The notes under the pieces: model-generated
What the model was told of the DNA's origin: nothing
The model's input: the letters and a program-made list of their open reading frames with translations, nothing else
Databases searched by the model: none
Program-made: the position numbers and the translations under genes
In this document: positions 15,603 through 24,301 of the stretch, piece after piece
Layout: every line of letters begins with the position of its first letter
Numbering within the stretch: position 1 is the stretch's first letter
Origin: a virus
Reading direction: 5' to 3' (one strand)
Virus record (IMG/VR): IMGVR_UViG_3300023216_001153
Coordinates: 1 to 44,486 of that record
DNA length: 44,486 bases

Positions 15603-17609
15603 ATGATCAACAAATTAAAACGAAAACTTTCTGTTAAAAAGCTACAAAGTGGTGGCATTGGTTTATTGCCTCCTCCTAATCAACAACTTATGTTACCCCC
15701 GGGTAGCAGTGGAAATATAGCAAGACCAATTATAGGTGCCGCTGGAACTGGGATGGGAACAATTCCTTCATCACCTTATACAATGAGAGGATTTAGCCAA
15801 GCAGCAATGTCTGCGTGGCCGAAACTTAAAGGTGTTGGAACTCTTGGACTAAATTCACCCTACGGAAGAGCGCTATGGCTAGCTTCTCTGGGAATTCCTT
15901 GGGTAGCTAATCAATCCAGAAAAGCAGCTGAAAAAATAGGAGAGACGGAAACTATCTCTGTTAATGTGAGTGGTATTCCAAGAGCTATTGATATTCCTGT
16001 AGAACCACCCGTAAAACAAAATATAGAACAACAGTCAGTTACTGATTTAAATACTGCTTTTCCAGGAATGAGTAATACTCAAATTATAGAACAAGCTAAT
16101 GAAGAATCAGGCATTGAGATTTCTCCGAATCAGGTTGACAAGGTAGTCAACCAGGTTAATGAAAATCAAATTGATAATCCTGATGCTCCTCCTAAATTGG
16201 ATACAACGATAGTGGCTGACGACGAAGGAGACGATGGAGGACCCATTGTGAGTGCAGAATTAAACGCAGCGATTGCAAACGATGATGATCAAAATAAAGA
16301 AGCGGATCGAGTGTATTGGGATAGCATTGCAGCTAAAGAAGGTTCAGGAAGATCAGAGTTGGCTCTATCCCTCAATCAAACTGTATCCGATATTCTAGGA
16401 CCAAAGGGATCAAAATCAAAGAACCTTCTTCTGTTACAACTGGCAGCAAACCTTATATCAGGAAGAACCGATCAGCCTGGATTCAAAGGCTTTTTGGATG
16501 TCTTAGGACAAGCAGGACAAGACGTTATTCCTATGGCTATATCTTTGAACAGAGCGCGGGAAGAAGATGAACTGGAAATTAAAAAAGCCTTAATTACAGC
16601 TCAAGGAGAAACAGGAACCCCATGGGAGGGGTGGGGAGGTCTCGTCAATTTTACGGACGCATCTGGTGTATTTCATACAGGTCTACCCTATCGTTACAAC
16701 AAGAATGATGGCGAAATGTATGCTTTTGTCACTGATGATGATGGTCGAAATGGAAGAAATATTTTGGTTCCTGCACCTGATTCTACAGTAGACTCTGCGG
16801 ATTCCTCAACGATTAATAACTATACCAATACTGTGGACTTACTGACGAATGCCTTGCATAACGTCAATGATGCTTTGGATATCTTCATTCCCCATCCAGA
16901 GTTGATAGGACAAAAAGGAACGGTTACGAGAACTTTTCGAAAAATGGGAGATATACTTAAACAATGGACTGGTAATTTGGATTATTCCACTTTGCTGGCT
17001 CAGGTTGATCAACAAGAAACCGAAGCTTTAGTTAATGCTGAAACGCAACGAGACAAGAAAGAGATTGACCAAGAAGAGTATCTAAATTTAATTAGTAATA
17101 TTACTAATTACTTCGATAGCATAGATAAAGATAAAAAAATAATGCAAGAAGGAGGCGCATTAGCCGTTCAAGCTAAATTAAGAACCATTCAATTGATGAC
17201 GAGTTATGCCCTGGCCAATATTTTAAAAAACAAGGATCGTCTGGCCGTTCAGGATATTAAAAGAGCGGAACAATTAACCAAGATATTTGGTATTACAGGC
17301 AGTCCAACTATGATTATTAATCAGTATATAGAACTAAAAAAACAATTAACGGGTGCCCTGGAAGCTAAATTCAGAAAAGGTACTTCTTTGGGAATAGGCC
17401 AAAATACTATCAAGGAATTAAAGAACGTTGCCTACGGTCAAACAGAGATCAATAAAAGTTTAGCAAGGAAAATTGATAATCTTCTAGCAAGCCCTAATTT
17501 TGATACCAAGGAAGGTATGGATCAACTTTTAGACGTTCTGAATTTTGGTGACATACAAGTGATTGGTGATGATCAAAAATTTGAAGAAAAAGGAAGACTA
17601 AACAGATGA
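15603..17609 (+). CDS. Large internal virion protein candidate, 668 aa
   Basis: The 668-residue product begins with a basic segment (MINKLKRKLSVKKLQSGGIG) carrying the same GGI motif as the gene at 12782. The region around residues 140-240 is acidic and low-complexity. Helical segments with many Gln and Lys follow to the end. An RBS (AAGGTGA) lies just upstream of the ATG. Its size, helical content and position beside the 986-residue gene fit the set of internal virion proteins that podoviruses eject with DNA. No peptidoglycan hydrolase motif was found. It overlaps the next gene by 4 bp. Confidence 0.6.
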   Translation: MINKLKRKLSVKKLQSGGIGLLPPPNQQLMLPPGSSGNIARPIIGAAGTGMGTIPSSPYTMRGFSQAAMSAWPKLKGVGTLGLNSPYGRALWLASLGIPWVANQSRKAAEKIGETETISVNVSGIPRAIDIPVEPPVKQNIEQQSVTDLNTAFPGMSNTQIIEQANEESGIEISPNQVDKVVNQVNENQIDNPDAPPKLDTTIVADDEGDDGGPIVSAELNAAIANDDDQNKEADRVYWDSIAAKEGSGRSELALSLNQTVSDILGPKGSKSKNLLLLQLAANLISGRTDQPGFKGFLDVLGQAGQDVIPMAISLNRAREEDELEIKKALITAQGETGTPWEGWGGLVNFTDASGVFHTGLPYRYNKNDGEMYAFVTDDDGRNGRNILVPAPDSTVDSADSSTINNYTNTVDLLTNALHNVNDALDIFIPHPELIGQKGTVTRTFRKMGDILKQWTGNLDYSTLLAQVDQQETEALVNAETQRDKKEIDQEEYLNLISNITNYFDSIDKDKKIMQEGGALAVQAKLRTIQLMTSYALANILKNKDRLAVQDIKRAEQLTKIFGITGSPTMIINQYIELKKQLTGALEAKFRKGTSLGIGQNTIKELKNVAYGQTEINKSLARKIDNLLASPNFDTKEGMDQLLDVLNFGDIQVIGDDQKFEEKGRLNR

Positions 17610-20566
17610 CCCTAGAAGAACTACAAAACTCATTGAATTCTAATCGGATAGATTTACGAACTTTGAACGACGCCCAAAAAATGGTGATCGACAAACTCCA
17701 GAAGAAGGGACTTCTGGAAACAAAACCGTTGCGCCTGTTGGAAAGCGACCAGCTTAAAGCGGCCGAAGAATTAGCACACCAAAGAAATTTATACACCGAT
17801 CCTATCCAGGAGATGACGAGCGACACTTTGAATAGAGAGAGTGTGGCCATCTATACTGATTTAGGATTATTATTTTCTCAGTTACTCTTTGATCGAAAAC
17901 GAATGGCGAAGTACATGTTGAATCCGAGTAAGCTTGCCAAAGACATCGATAAAATTGCACCTAGTTTTAGGAACAAAACCTTAAATAAATTTACTATGGG
18001 TTTGAAACAACTCAAACAAATAGCAGGAAGATATTTAGGATCGACTGCTCCGGCAACCGCAGCCAATGTGGCTTCCCGATCGGCGATTACCGCAGCTATG
18101 GGATATACAGCAGGAGGTCTAGCCTATGATATGGCGGATGAAATTACTAGGGATCTACTCGATTTAAAAGCGAAGGTAGGAGATAAAACCTATAAAGAAA
18201 TGTCTGAAAAAAATCAGTTGGTCAGATCTCTGAATGATTTTAGAGTAGGATTGACATGGGGTGCAGGAGCAGAACTTTTAGGACCAATGATGTCGGGGGG
18301 CGCTTATGCGTTAAGAAAAATGTTTGGATTAGAAACACAGTACTCAAGAAATTTATCCGTCATTGCTAGAAATAAAAATCTTCCTGCAAACTGGATTATG
18401 TTGGCGGATCCTAACCATCTCGGTGGGTCTTTTATTAAAAAGCTAAACCGGGTATTCGGTCAGTTACCTTTTATTGGGGGACCGGCACGAAGAGCTCAGG
18501 AAGAAGCTATTGCATCGTTTAACAAAATTGCTGGTGACGCATTTAACGTTGAGCCGGGAATGCACCTTGCGACTCTCGCAACAGCATCGGAAGAAACTGC
18601 ACGGGCGGTTCTTAAAAATTATCAAAACTTTGCCAGTATGAATAAGATTAATTACAATCGGGCAATCGATATGGCAAAAGCGTACGGAGATCCTATGGTC
18701 ATCGAACTTAACCATGTTAAAAGAATGATGAATGCATTAGAAGCAGACGCTTTAACACCACCAGAAATCAAGGCAGGTTTTACAGGACCCGAAGCCTTAA
18801 AGACTCCTTTTGGACAATTCTACAACGCTTATAAAATGTTGGCTCAATCAGGAAGAAAGATTTCCATGACCGAATATATTGAACTACGAGAGCTTCTAAA
18901 CCAAACCACTAGTATGCTTTATAAAAATGACAAGGCGGTAAGCGTATTCAGTAAATTACAGAAGGCTCTGGAAACTGATTTTGCCTCAATGAATCTGGAT
19001 CCAGCTGCCAAAGTTTTCTTGAGGCATCCAGTGTTAAATAAAACACTTATTGATGCGAGCGGAGGAACAGCTCAAGTCGGAATGGCCGAAAGTACCGTAG
19101 GAAAAATACAACTTGATAATGCTGGCAAAATAGAGATTAAAAAGGCCATCGAAGATGCTTTCGAGTATTATGCCAATAACATCAAGACTTTTGAATCCAT
19201 TACCGCGAGAAAACTATCTGCTTTCGATCAAAACGCACTTAGCTTGAAAGGTTTACAGGGTTTTGAAAAGGCTGGCTCTATTCATAAAGACGCAATGTTA
19301 AGAACCCTTTCAAGAAACATTCTGCAAATGAAAGATGGTTTTAGTTTCGACGCCATTAGGGAATTGCAACAACTTGTGAAATCGGATGTTTATCACATCA
19401 CCCCCCGTATCAATGAATTAGGAGGAACCAGTTATAGTGTTAGGCTAGCGGAAAAAGGAACGAAGGAAGGAAACGCCGTTTTAGAAAAATTATGGGGAGC
19501 CCATGTTGGAGATGCCTATCAAAAATCATTTCAGCTGGTTAATAAACATCAGTTTGATGATTGGTTGGGATCGTGGCTATCTAAAGAAGGTAGAGCAGGT
19601 CAAGCAACAGGAATGTCCAAACAACTGGATGAAATGAAACTTCCCAATGGGCAAGCAGCTGATAATGTTGGAAAAGGAAATCGGTACTTCGATGCGGATA
19701 CTTTCCAAAGATTAATTTTACCTAACGAAGCAGCGCGGATACAGTTCTCCGCTGTCTTTGGACCCGAGAAAGCTAGATTACTTTTAAAACAATACGACGA
19801 TATGATGAGATATATGCGAATGGTTAAGTCTTATGCTGTACCGGATGCTAGTACCTTCTTGGCCAGAAGATTGGTTTTAAGCGGACCTGGACGGGCTCTA
19901 GCAGCTGGAGGAATGTATGGTGCAGGTTTCATTCCTACAGGTATGTATTTATTTTTAGGGAACTACGCCAATAAAATATTATCCAATCCTCACGCGTTGA
20001 ATTATATTAACAAAGGCTTCAAGCATTTTTTAGAAGATCCCTCAAGAACGGGTCTCGACACGTTTAGTCGTCTCTTGTTGAGTAGACTAGCAAACACTCT
20101 AATGACTCCTGACACCGGTAAAACTTATACTACCGACGATGTGGATATGATGGAAATTTATGAATTTCTAAACGATAGAAAAGTACCTATTGATCCATTA
20201 ACAGATCTTTATATGAATCCAAAAATGGAAGAACAGCTTTATCCTAAATTAACTAGGGAAGAGTATCTAAACAGTTTGGATACTTTACCTCCTCCAGAAG
20301 ATTTAGTGGCACAGATTGGAGGAATGCCGGCTAACCTTGAAGAAGAGGCGATGATAAAAAGAGCTGTGAATCAAATGCCTAAGAATCAACCTATTACTCC
20401 TACAACTCTACCGCGACAACCCGGATTGAGAATGCCAGGACCAGGAGTTCAGAAAACTGATTATTCAGCGCTCTTCCCTTTCGATCCAATAGGAAACCTA
20501 ATTTCTGATCGGAAAGAAGCAACTAGCCCACCAGGGCCGAATAGAAATGTCCAACAACAAGTCTAA
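17606..20566 (+). CDS. Very large internal virion protein candidate, 986 aa
   Basis: The largest gene in the window. The 986-residue product is mostly helical, with two hydrophobic Ala/Gly-rich stretches at roughly residues 150-180 (APATAANVASRSAITAAMGY) and 765-800 (RALAAGGMYGAGFIPTGMYL). These could insert in a membrane. The C-terminal 120 residues are proline-rich and probably extended. Podovirus ejection proteins of this size form the channel across the host envelope, and a similar role is inferred here. I found no lysozyme or transglycosylase active site. It overlaps the next small gene by 20 bp. Confidence 0.6.
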   Translation: MTLEELQNSLNSNRIDLRTLNDAQKMVIDKLQKKGLLETKPLRLLESDQLKAAEELAHQRNLYTDPIQEMTSDTLNRESVAIYTDLGLLFSQLLFDRKRMAKYMLNPSKLAKDIDKIAPSFRNKTLNKFTMGLKQLKQIAGRYLGSTAPATAANVASRSAITAAMGYTAGGLAYDMADEITRDLLDLKAKVGDKTYKEMSEKNQLVRSLNDFRVGLTWGAGAELLGPMMSGGAYALRKMFGLETQYSRNLSVIARNKNLPANWIMLADPNHLGGSFIKKLNRVFGQLPFIGGPARRAQEEAIASFNKIAGDAFNVEPGMHLATLATASEETARAVLKNYQNFASMNKINYNRAIDMAKAYGDPMVIELNHVKRMMNALEADALTPPEIKAGFTGPEALKTPFGQFYNAYKMLAQSGRKISMTEYIELRELLNQTTSMLYKNDKAVSVFSKLQKALETDFASMNLDPAAKVFLRHPVLNKTLIDASGGTAQVGMAESTVGKIQLDNAGKIEIKKAIEDAFEYYANNIKTFESITARKLSAFDQNALSLKGLQGFEKAGSIHKDAMLRTLSRNILQMKDGFSFDAIRELQQLVKSDVYHITPRINELGGTSYSVRLAEKGTKEGNAVLEKLWGAHVGDAYQKSFQLVNKHQFDDWLGSWLSKEGRAGQATGMSKQLDEMKLPNGQAADNVGKGNRYFDADTFQRLILPNEAARIQFSAVFGPEKARLLLKQYDDMMRYMRMVKSYAVPDASTFLARRLVLSGPGRALAAGGMYGAGFIPTGMYLFLGNYANKILSNPHALNYINKGFKHFLEDPSRTGLDTFSRLLLSRLANTLMTPDTGKTYTTDDVDMMEIYEFLNDRKVPIDPLTDLYMNPKMEEQLYPKLTREEYLNSLDTLPPPEDLVAQIGGMPANLEEEAMIKRAVNQMPKNQPITPTTLPRQPGLRMPGPGVQKTDYSALFPFDPIGNLISDRKEATSPPGPNRNVQQQV

Positions 20567-20759
20567 TCATAAAGTTTTAGCTCAACGAATGATCGACCAT
20601 GAGAAATTGTGCAGGATTATGCAGAAACAAACACATGCTAGAATTGTTAGCATTAAAAAACAAATCGAACGTTTAGAAAAAGTTGTTATTTCATCGGCAG
20701 CTTTTATTATTATAGGTCTCTTTACCATAATTTTAACTTTACTTAAGTTTCACTTTTGA
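20547..20759 (+). CDS. Coiled-coil single-span membrane protein, 70 aa
   Basis: A 70-residue protein. An N-terminal charged helix (residues 10-45, with heptad-like IKKQIERLEKVV) is followed by a transmembrane segment (SSAAFIIIGLFTIILTLLKF) at the C-terminus. This layout resembles tail-end phage membrane proteins such as holin accessory or spanin-like proteins, but it has no diagnostic motif. It overlaps the 3' end of the large virion gene by 20 bp. A protein of similar layout is at 32672. Confidence 0.6.
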   Translation: MSNNKSNHKVLAQRMIDHEKLCRIMQKQTHARIVSIKKQIERLEKVVISSAAFIIIGLFTIILTLLKFHF

Positions 20760-20771
20760 TAAAAGAGAAGG

Positions 20772-21452
20772 GTGAAGATCAACCACAAGTACGATTATAA
20801 AGACTACACTCGGACAACGGACCAGGGACGAAGAGTCTATCTCAATGGTAAAGAAAAATTACCCTCCGTTACAACTATCCTCAACAGAACCAAAGAAGAA
20901 TCGGCCGGTATTAAGGCTTGGAGACTAAGCAAAGGAGAAGCTGAAGCGAACAGGATCATGAAAGAAGCTGCTCAGCGAGGCTCAGAGATGCATGAAGCCC
21001 TCGAAGGGTATCTATACGGGCAAAAATTCGAGGCACCCACTCACGAAGCTCCTATAGCCCTTAAAATGGCTAATCTTATTATATCTAAAGGATTAATCTA
21101 TTTAGACGAGATATGGGGGGTTGAACAAACTTTGATCTATCCAGGAGAGTATGCAGGAGCATCCGATCTCATTGGTCTTTATAAACAGACCCCTACCATT
21201 TTAGATTTTAAACAAGCCAACAAACCTAAAAGGGAAGAATGGATTGAGGACTACTATATTCAGCTTGCAGCGTATATCTGCGCCCATGAAAAAGAATATG
21301 GAGAAATTAAGAAGGGTCAAATTCTTGTGGCAGTTAAAAATTTAACTTTTCAGGAGTTTGAAATATCCGGTAATCGGCTACTGGAGTACAAAGATAAATG
21401 GTGGAAACGCGTAGAAAAATTCAAAACCACTCTCGAACAACCTCTCCCATAG
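20772..21452 (+). CDS. PD-(D/E)XK exonuclease, RecB/Cas4-like
   Basis: A GTG start at 20772 follows a purine-rich RBS (GAGAAGG). The 226-residue protein has SVTTILNRT near the N-terminus and RGSEMHEALEGYL (the His motif of RecB-like nucleases). Next are EYAGASDLIGLY and TILDFKQANKP (the D...DFK catalytic strand), then IEDYYIQLAAYICAHEKEYG. This order matches the nuclease family used by many marine phages in recombination or DNA end-processing. Motif residues appear intact. Its 3' end overlaps the opposing helicase gene by 32 bp. It opens the replication block. Confidence 0.8.
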   Translation: MKINHKYDYKDYTRTTDQGRRVYLNGKEKLPSVTTILNRTKEESAGIKAWRLSKGEAEANRIMKEAAQRGSEMHEALEGYLYGQKFEAPTHEAPIALKMANLIISKGLIYLDEIWGVEQTLIYPGEYAGASDLIGLYKQTPTILDFKQANKPKREEWIEDYYIQLAAYICAHEKEYGEIKKGQILVAVKNLTFQEFEISGNRLLEYKDKWWKRVEKFKTTLEQPLP

Positions 21453-22845
21453 TCTTCGCCGAAAGCTTAAATTTAGTTTTCAAAGCCTCCAGAATCTTTT
21501 CATCAACCGTCTTGGGCGCTACCAAATCAATATACGTCACTTTCTTTTCTTGGCCAATTCGGTGAGACCGATCTTCCGATTGAACCCTATGCTCTGCATT
21601 ATAACTATTAGAATAATAAACCACGATTGAAGCTGCGGTTAAAGTAATGCCGAGACCTCCTGTTGCAGGATTAGCCACAAAGAATCTACACTTTGGATCA
21701 TTTTGAAAACGTTCAATAGCTTCCGTTCTTTTCTCCGAGGAAACAGCTCCATAAAAATCAACTGTAGAATCCACCCCGAATTTTTCTCCAAGAGTCTTGG
21801 TAATTTGTTCTACGTTATAAATATATGTCGCCCATATAATAATTTTGGCATCTGTATCTTCACATATTTCTAATAAAGTATCTAATCGTTTATTAGCTAC
21901 CGGCTCAATACTATTCTCCCTAGTTTTAAAAAATCCACAAGCTACTTGATGTAAACGCAAAATTTCAGTTATTACATTCGTTACAGTTAGTTCTTGTCCA
22001 CGCAAAGTCGCTCGGGCTTCTGTACGAATATCATCATAAATTCTAGTTTGCTCATCGGTAAACTCAATATTTCGTCTGACATAAATTTTCTCCGGCAGAT
22101 CCAAACATTCCTTTTTGGTTTTGCGATAAGCAAACTTCTTCAGCTTCATTTCAATCTCCGCTAAATTAGTAAATCCTACCGGGACACTGATCTGACGATT
22201 GCCAACCCAAATAGTTTCGAAAAAACAATATCGATTTCGAAATGCTACAATGGAATTAAAACCGAGATGATTAGGATTTAAAAAACTACATTGAGTATAA
22301 AGATCCAAAGGATTTTTAGGAGTCGGAAATCCTGACAGAATTCGCCTATAGTTAGAATACTTTCTTAATTTAATAATATTCTTGGTTCGCTTGGCGTTGT
22401 AATTTTTAACACAGGTAGATTCATCCACTGCAATCAAATTAATATGACGCTTACAAAATTCTTCCGCCCAAAAAGATCCTTTATCATTGGAAAAAGCCTC
22501 TACATTCATTACAAAAATCTTTAATTTAATAGAAGGTTTTTCAAAGAACTCACGAAGTTTCGCTTCTCTTAATGTGCTTTTCCACAGCAACATATCGTAT
22601 TCAATATTCAAATGTTTTGGAATTTCTGTATGGTACCATACCGTATATACAGATTTAGGAGCTATAATTAAGGCACCGTTAATAAGGTTTTGGCAACGTA
22701 AAGCTCCAAGATTATCGAGTAAAACCTTTGTTTTCCCAGTACCCATTTCCATGAATAAAGCAAAACTTTGTTTATCCCAAGACAGAGTTAAAGCCTCTTT
22801 TTGATGGGCATAAGGCTCAGTTTTAAAATTATATTTCGTTACCAT
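21421..22845 (-). CDS. SNF2-type superfamily 2 helicase/ATPase
   Basis: I chose the ATG at 22845, preceded by GGGAG, over an upstream Met because the first recognisable motif, EPYAHQKEALTLSW, begins at residue 10. The 474-residue product has Walker A (FMEMGTGKTK, residues 32-40), DEST as the DExx box (141-144), RILSGFPTPKNPLDLY, and the C-terminal motifs TGGLGITLTAASIVVYYSNS plus EDRSHRIGQ. These are SNF2-family helicase motifs. It is the only long minus-strand gene in the window. It is convergent with the exonuclease and divergent from the gene at 22912. Family roles include remodelling of DNA-protein complexes, branch migration and replication restart. Confidence 0.9.
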   Translation of the reverse strand: MVTKYNFKTEPYAHQKEALTLSWDKQSFALFMEMGTGKTKVLLDNLGALRCQNLINGALIIAPKSVYTVWYHTEIPKHLNIEYDMLLWKSTLREAKLREFFEKPSIKLKIFVMNVEAFSNDKGSFWAEEFCKRHINLIAVDESTCVKNYNAKRTKNIIKLRKYSNYRRILSGFPTPKNPLDLYTQCSFLNPNHLGFNSIVAFRNRYCFFETIWVGNRQISVPVGFTNLAEIEMKLKKFAYRKTKKECLDLPEKIYVRRNIEFTDEQTRIYDDIRTEARATLRGQELTVTNVITEILRLHQVACGFFKTRENSIEPVANKRLDTLLEICEDTDAKIIIWATYIYNVEQITKTLGEKFGVDSTVDFYGAVSSEKRTEAIERFQNDPKCRFFVANPATGGLGITLTAASIVVYYSNSYNAEHRVQSEDRSHRIGQEKKVTYIDLVAPKTVDEKILEALKTKFKLSAKTMGEVVREWF

Positions 22846-22865
22846 CTCCCACGAAGATATTATGC

Positions 22866-22893
22866 TTGACTTTAAAATGCAATAGTTTATTTT
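22866..22893 (+). promoter_or_regulatory. Candidate sigma70-type promoter for the replication genes
   Basis: TTGACT at 22866-22871 and TATTTT at 22888-22893 with a 16-bp spacer. It is located between the divergent helicase gene and the gene at 22912. The surrounding ATGCTTGAC(A/T)TTA(A/T)AATG is shared with the site at 31312. Confidence 0.5.
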
Positions 22894-22911
22894 ATTTATT
22901 GGAGGTCGATT

Positions 22912-23505
22912 ATGGCAATAGACATACAAAAAGTGTCTGAAGCTTCATTTATAAAAGCGACAGATGCACAAGTCAAAAAGATCTCAGTGAAGTGCACAGA
23001 ACTTCAGGAAAAAGAACAAGAAGTCGCGAATATCGAAGAACGATTAAAGAAAGTAAAAAAAGACGCCTTGTTCCTTTCTGAGGAAACAATTCCAAATCTG
23101 ATGCAAGAAGCTGGGGTTACCAGTCTTAATCTTTCCGACGGTACGTCGGTTACTGTGGCTCCTTTCTATGGTGCTAGAATTTCTAGCGATCGTAAAGAGG
23201 AAGCGTTTCAATGGTTGCGAGCAAATAAGTTTGCAGACTTGATTCGTAACAACGTGGGAGTTTCTTTCACGGCAGGCGACGATGTAAAGGCTCAACAAGT
23301 TCTGGAGCTTTTAAAGAAGGAAGGACATAGACCCGTTCAAAAACAAGAAGTGAACGCCATGCAACTTAAGCAGTGGGCACGGGAACAAATCGAAAAGGGC
23401 GTAATAGTACCTGTTGATTTGTTTAGCGTCTATGTAACTAATAGAACTAAACTCAAACAAAAGGCAACGTACGATGGCAAACGGACAAAGAACAACGCGC
23501 GTTAA
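22912..23505 (+). CDS. Coiled-coil protein of the replication block
   Basis: A 197-residue protein. Residues 25-70 form a likely coiled coil (QEKEQEVANIEERLKKVKKD), followed by TIPNLMQEAGVTSLNLSDGT, FQWLRANKFADLIRN and a C-terminal Lys-rich end. Similar proteins sit next to DNA polymerase and primase genes in marine podoviruses, but I do not know a tested function. The RBS GGAGG is 6 bp upstream of ATG. It overlaps the next gene by 32 bp. It could be a cofactor or DNA-binding accessory of replication. Confidence 0.65.
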   Translation: MAIDIQKVSEASFIKATDAQVKKISVKCTELQEKEQEVANIEERLKKVKKDALFLSEETIPNLMQEAGVTSLNLSDGTSVTVAPFYGARISSDRKEEAFQWLRANKFADLIRNNVGVSFTAGDDVKAQQVLELLKKEGHRPVQKQEVNAMQLKQWAREQIEKGVIVPVDLFSVYVTNRTKLKQKATYDGKRTKNNAR

Positions 23506-24301
23506 AAACGGCAACGGAAACGGTAAGAAAAACGGGAACGTCGCTAAACGACCACCTTTTAATCTCGCTATTAGTGGAGAAAAACTAGCGGATAAAGGGT
23601 TTGAAGAAATGGGAACAAAGGACTTAACTCTACCTTTCTTAAAAGTATTAGGTCAGTTATCTCCTCAAGTCATTCAAGGAGATCCTTTGTTTATTCCGGA
23701 GGCTCGTGCAGCGATGATTTACAATAATGTAACTCAAGCTCTGTATGATGGCACCAAAGGAATAGAGGTTATTCCTTGTTTCTACAAGTTACAATACCTT
23801 GAATGGCCTGATCGTAAAGAAGGTGTAAGTGCACCTGTTAATACGTATCCGGCTGATTCGGATATTCTTACTGAAACTACACGGGATGACCAGAACCTGG
23901 ACCGGTTACCTAACGGTAATTACGTGCAGGAAACAGCGTCTCATTTTGTAGTGAGAGTGGAAAATGGACAACCTAAGGAAACAGCACTCATCAGCATGAA
24001 AGCCACACAAAGAAAAAAATCTAAAATGTGGAATTCAATGATGAAAAGTCTGAAGGATGACCGTGCGGATGGTAAAGGTTTTTACACTCCAGCAATGTTT
24101 ACTCAAAGGTATCTTCTAACAACCGTTCTCGAAAAAAATGCAAAGGGAACATGGTATGGATGGAAGATTGGTCATATAGGACCTGTGCAAAATCAAATGA
24201 CACTTGATGGAGCAGAAGCTTTTTATGAACACTGTCTGAAAGGCAATGTAAAAGTTAAACATGAAGATGAAAGACAAATTAAACCGGCAACTCCCTTCTA
24301 A
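23474..24301 (+). CDS. Replication-block protein, candidate ssDNA-binding protein
   Basis: This 275-residue protein has a basic Gly/Asn-rich N-terminal arm (TRVKNGNGNGKKNGNVAKRP). A beta-rich body follows with LPFLKVLGQLSPQV, ALYDGTKGIEVIPCFYKLQY and MFTQRYLLTTVLEKNAKGTW, and the tail is acidic or mixed. A body of this kind with flexible ends, placed between a coiled-coil accessory gene and the primase, fits a single-stranded DNA-binding protein. I have no motif that proves it. It is joined to the primase gene by a one-base overlap (TAATG). Confidence 0.5.
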   Translation: MANGQRTTRVKNGNGNGKKNGNVAKRPPFNLAISGEKLADKGFEEMGTKDLTLPFLKVLGQLSPQVIQGDPLFIPEARAAMIYNNVTQALYDGTKGIEVIPCFYKLQYLEWPDRKEGVSAPVNTYPADSDILTETTRDDQNLDRLPNGNYVQETASHFVVRVENGQPKETALISMKATQRKKSKMWNSMMKSLKDDRADGKGFYTPAMFTQRYLLTTVLEKNAKGTWYGWKIGHIGPVQNQMTLDGAEAFYEHCLKGNVKVKHEDERQIKPATPF

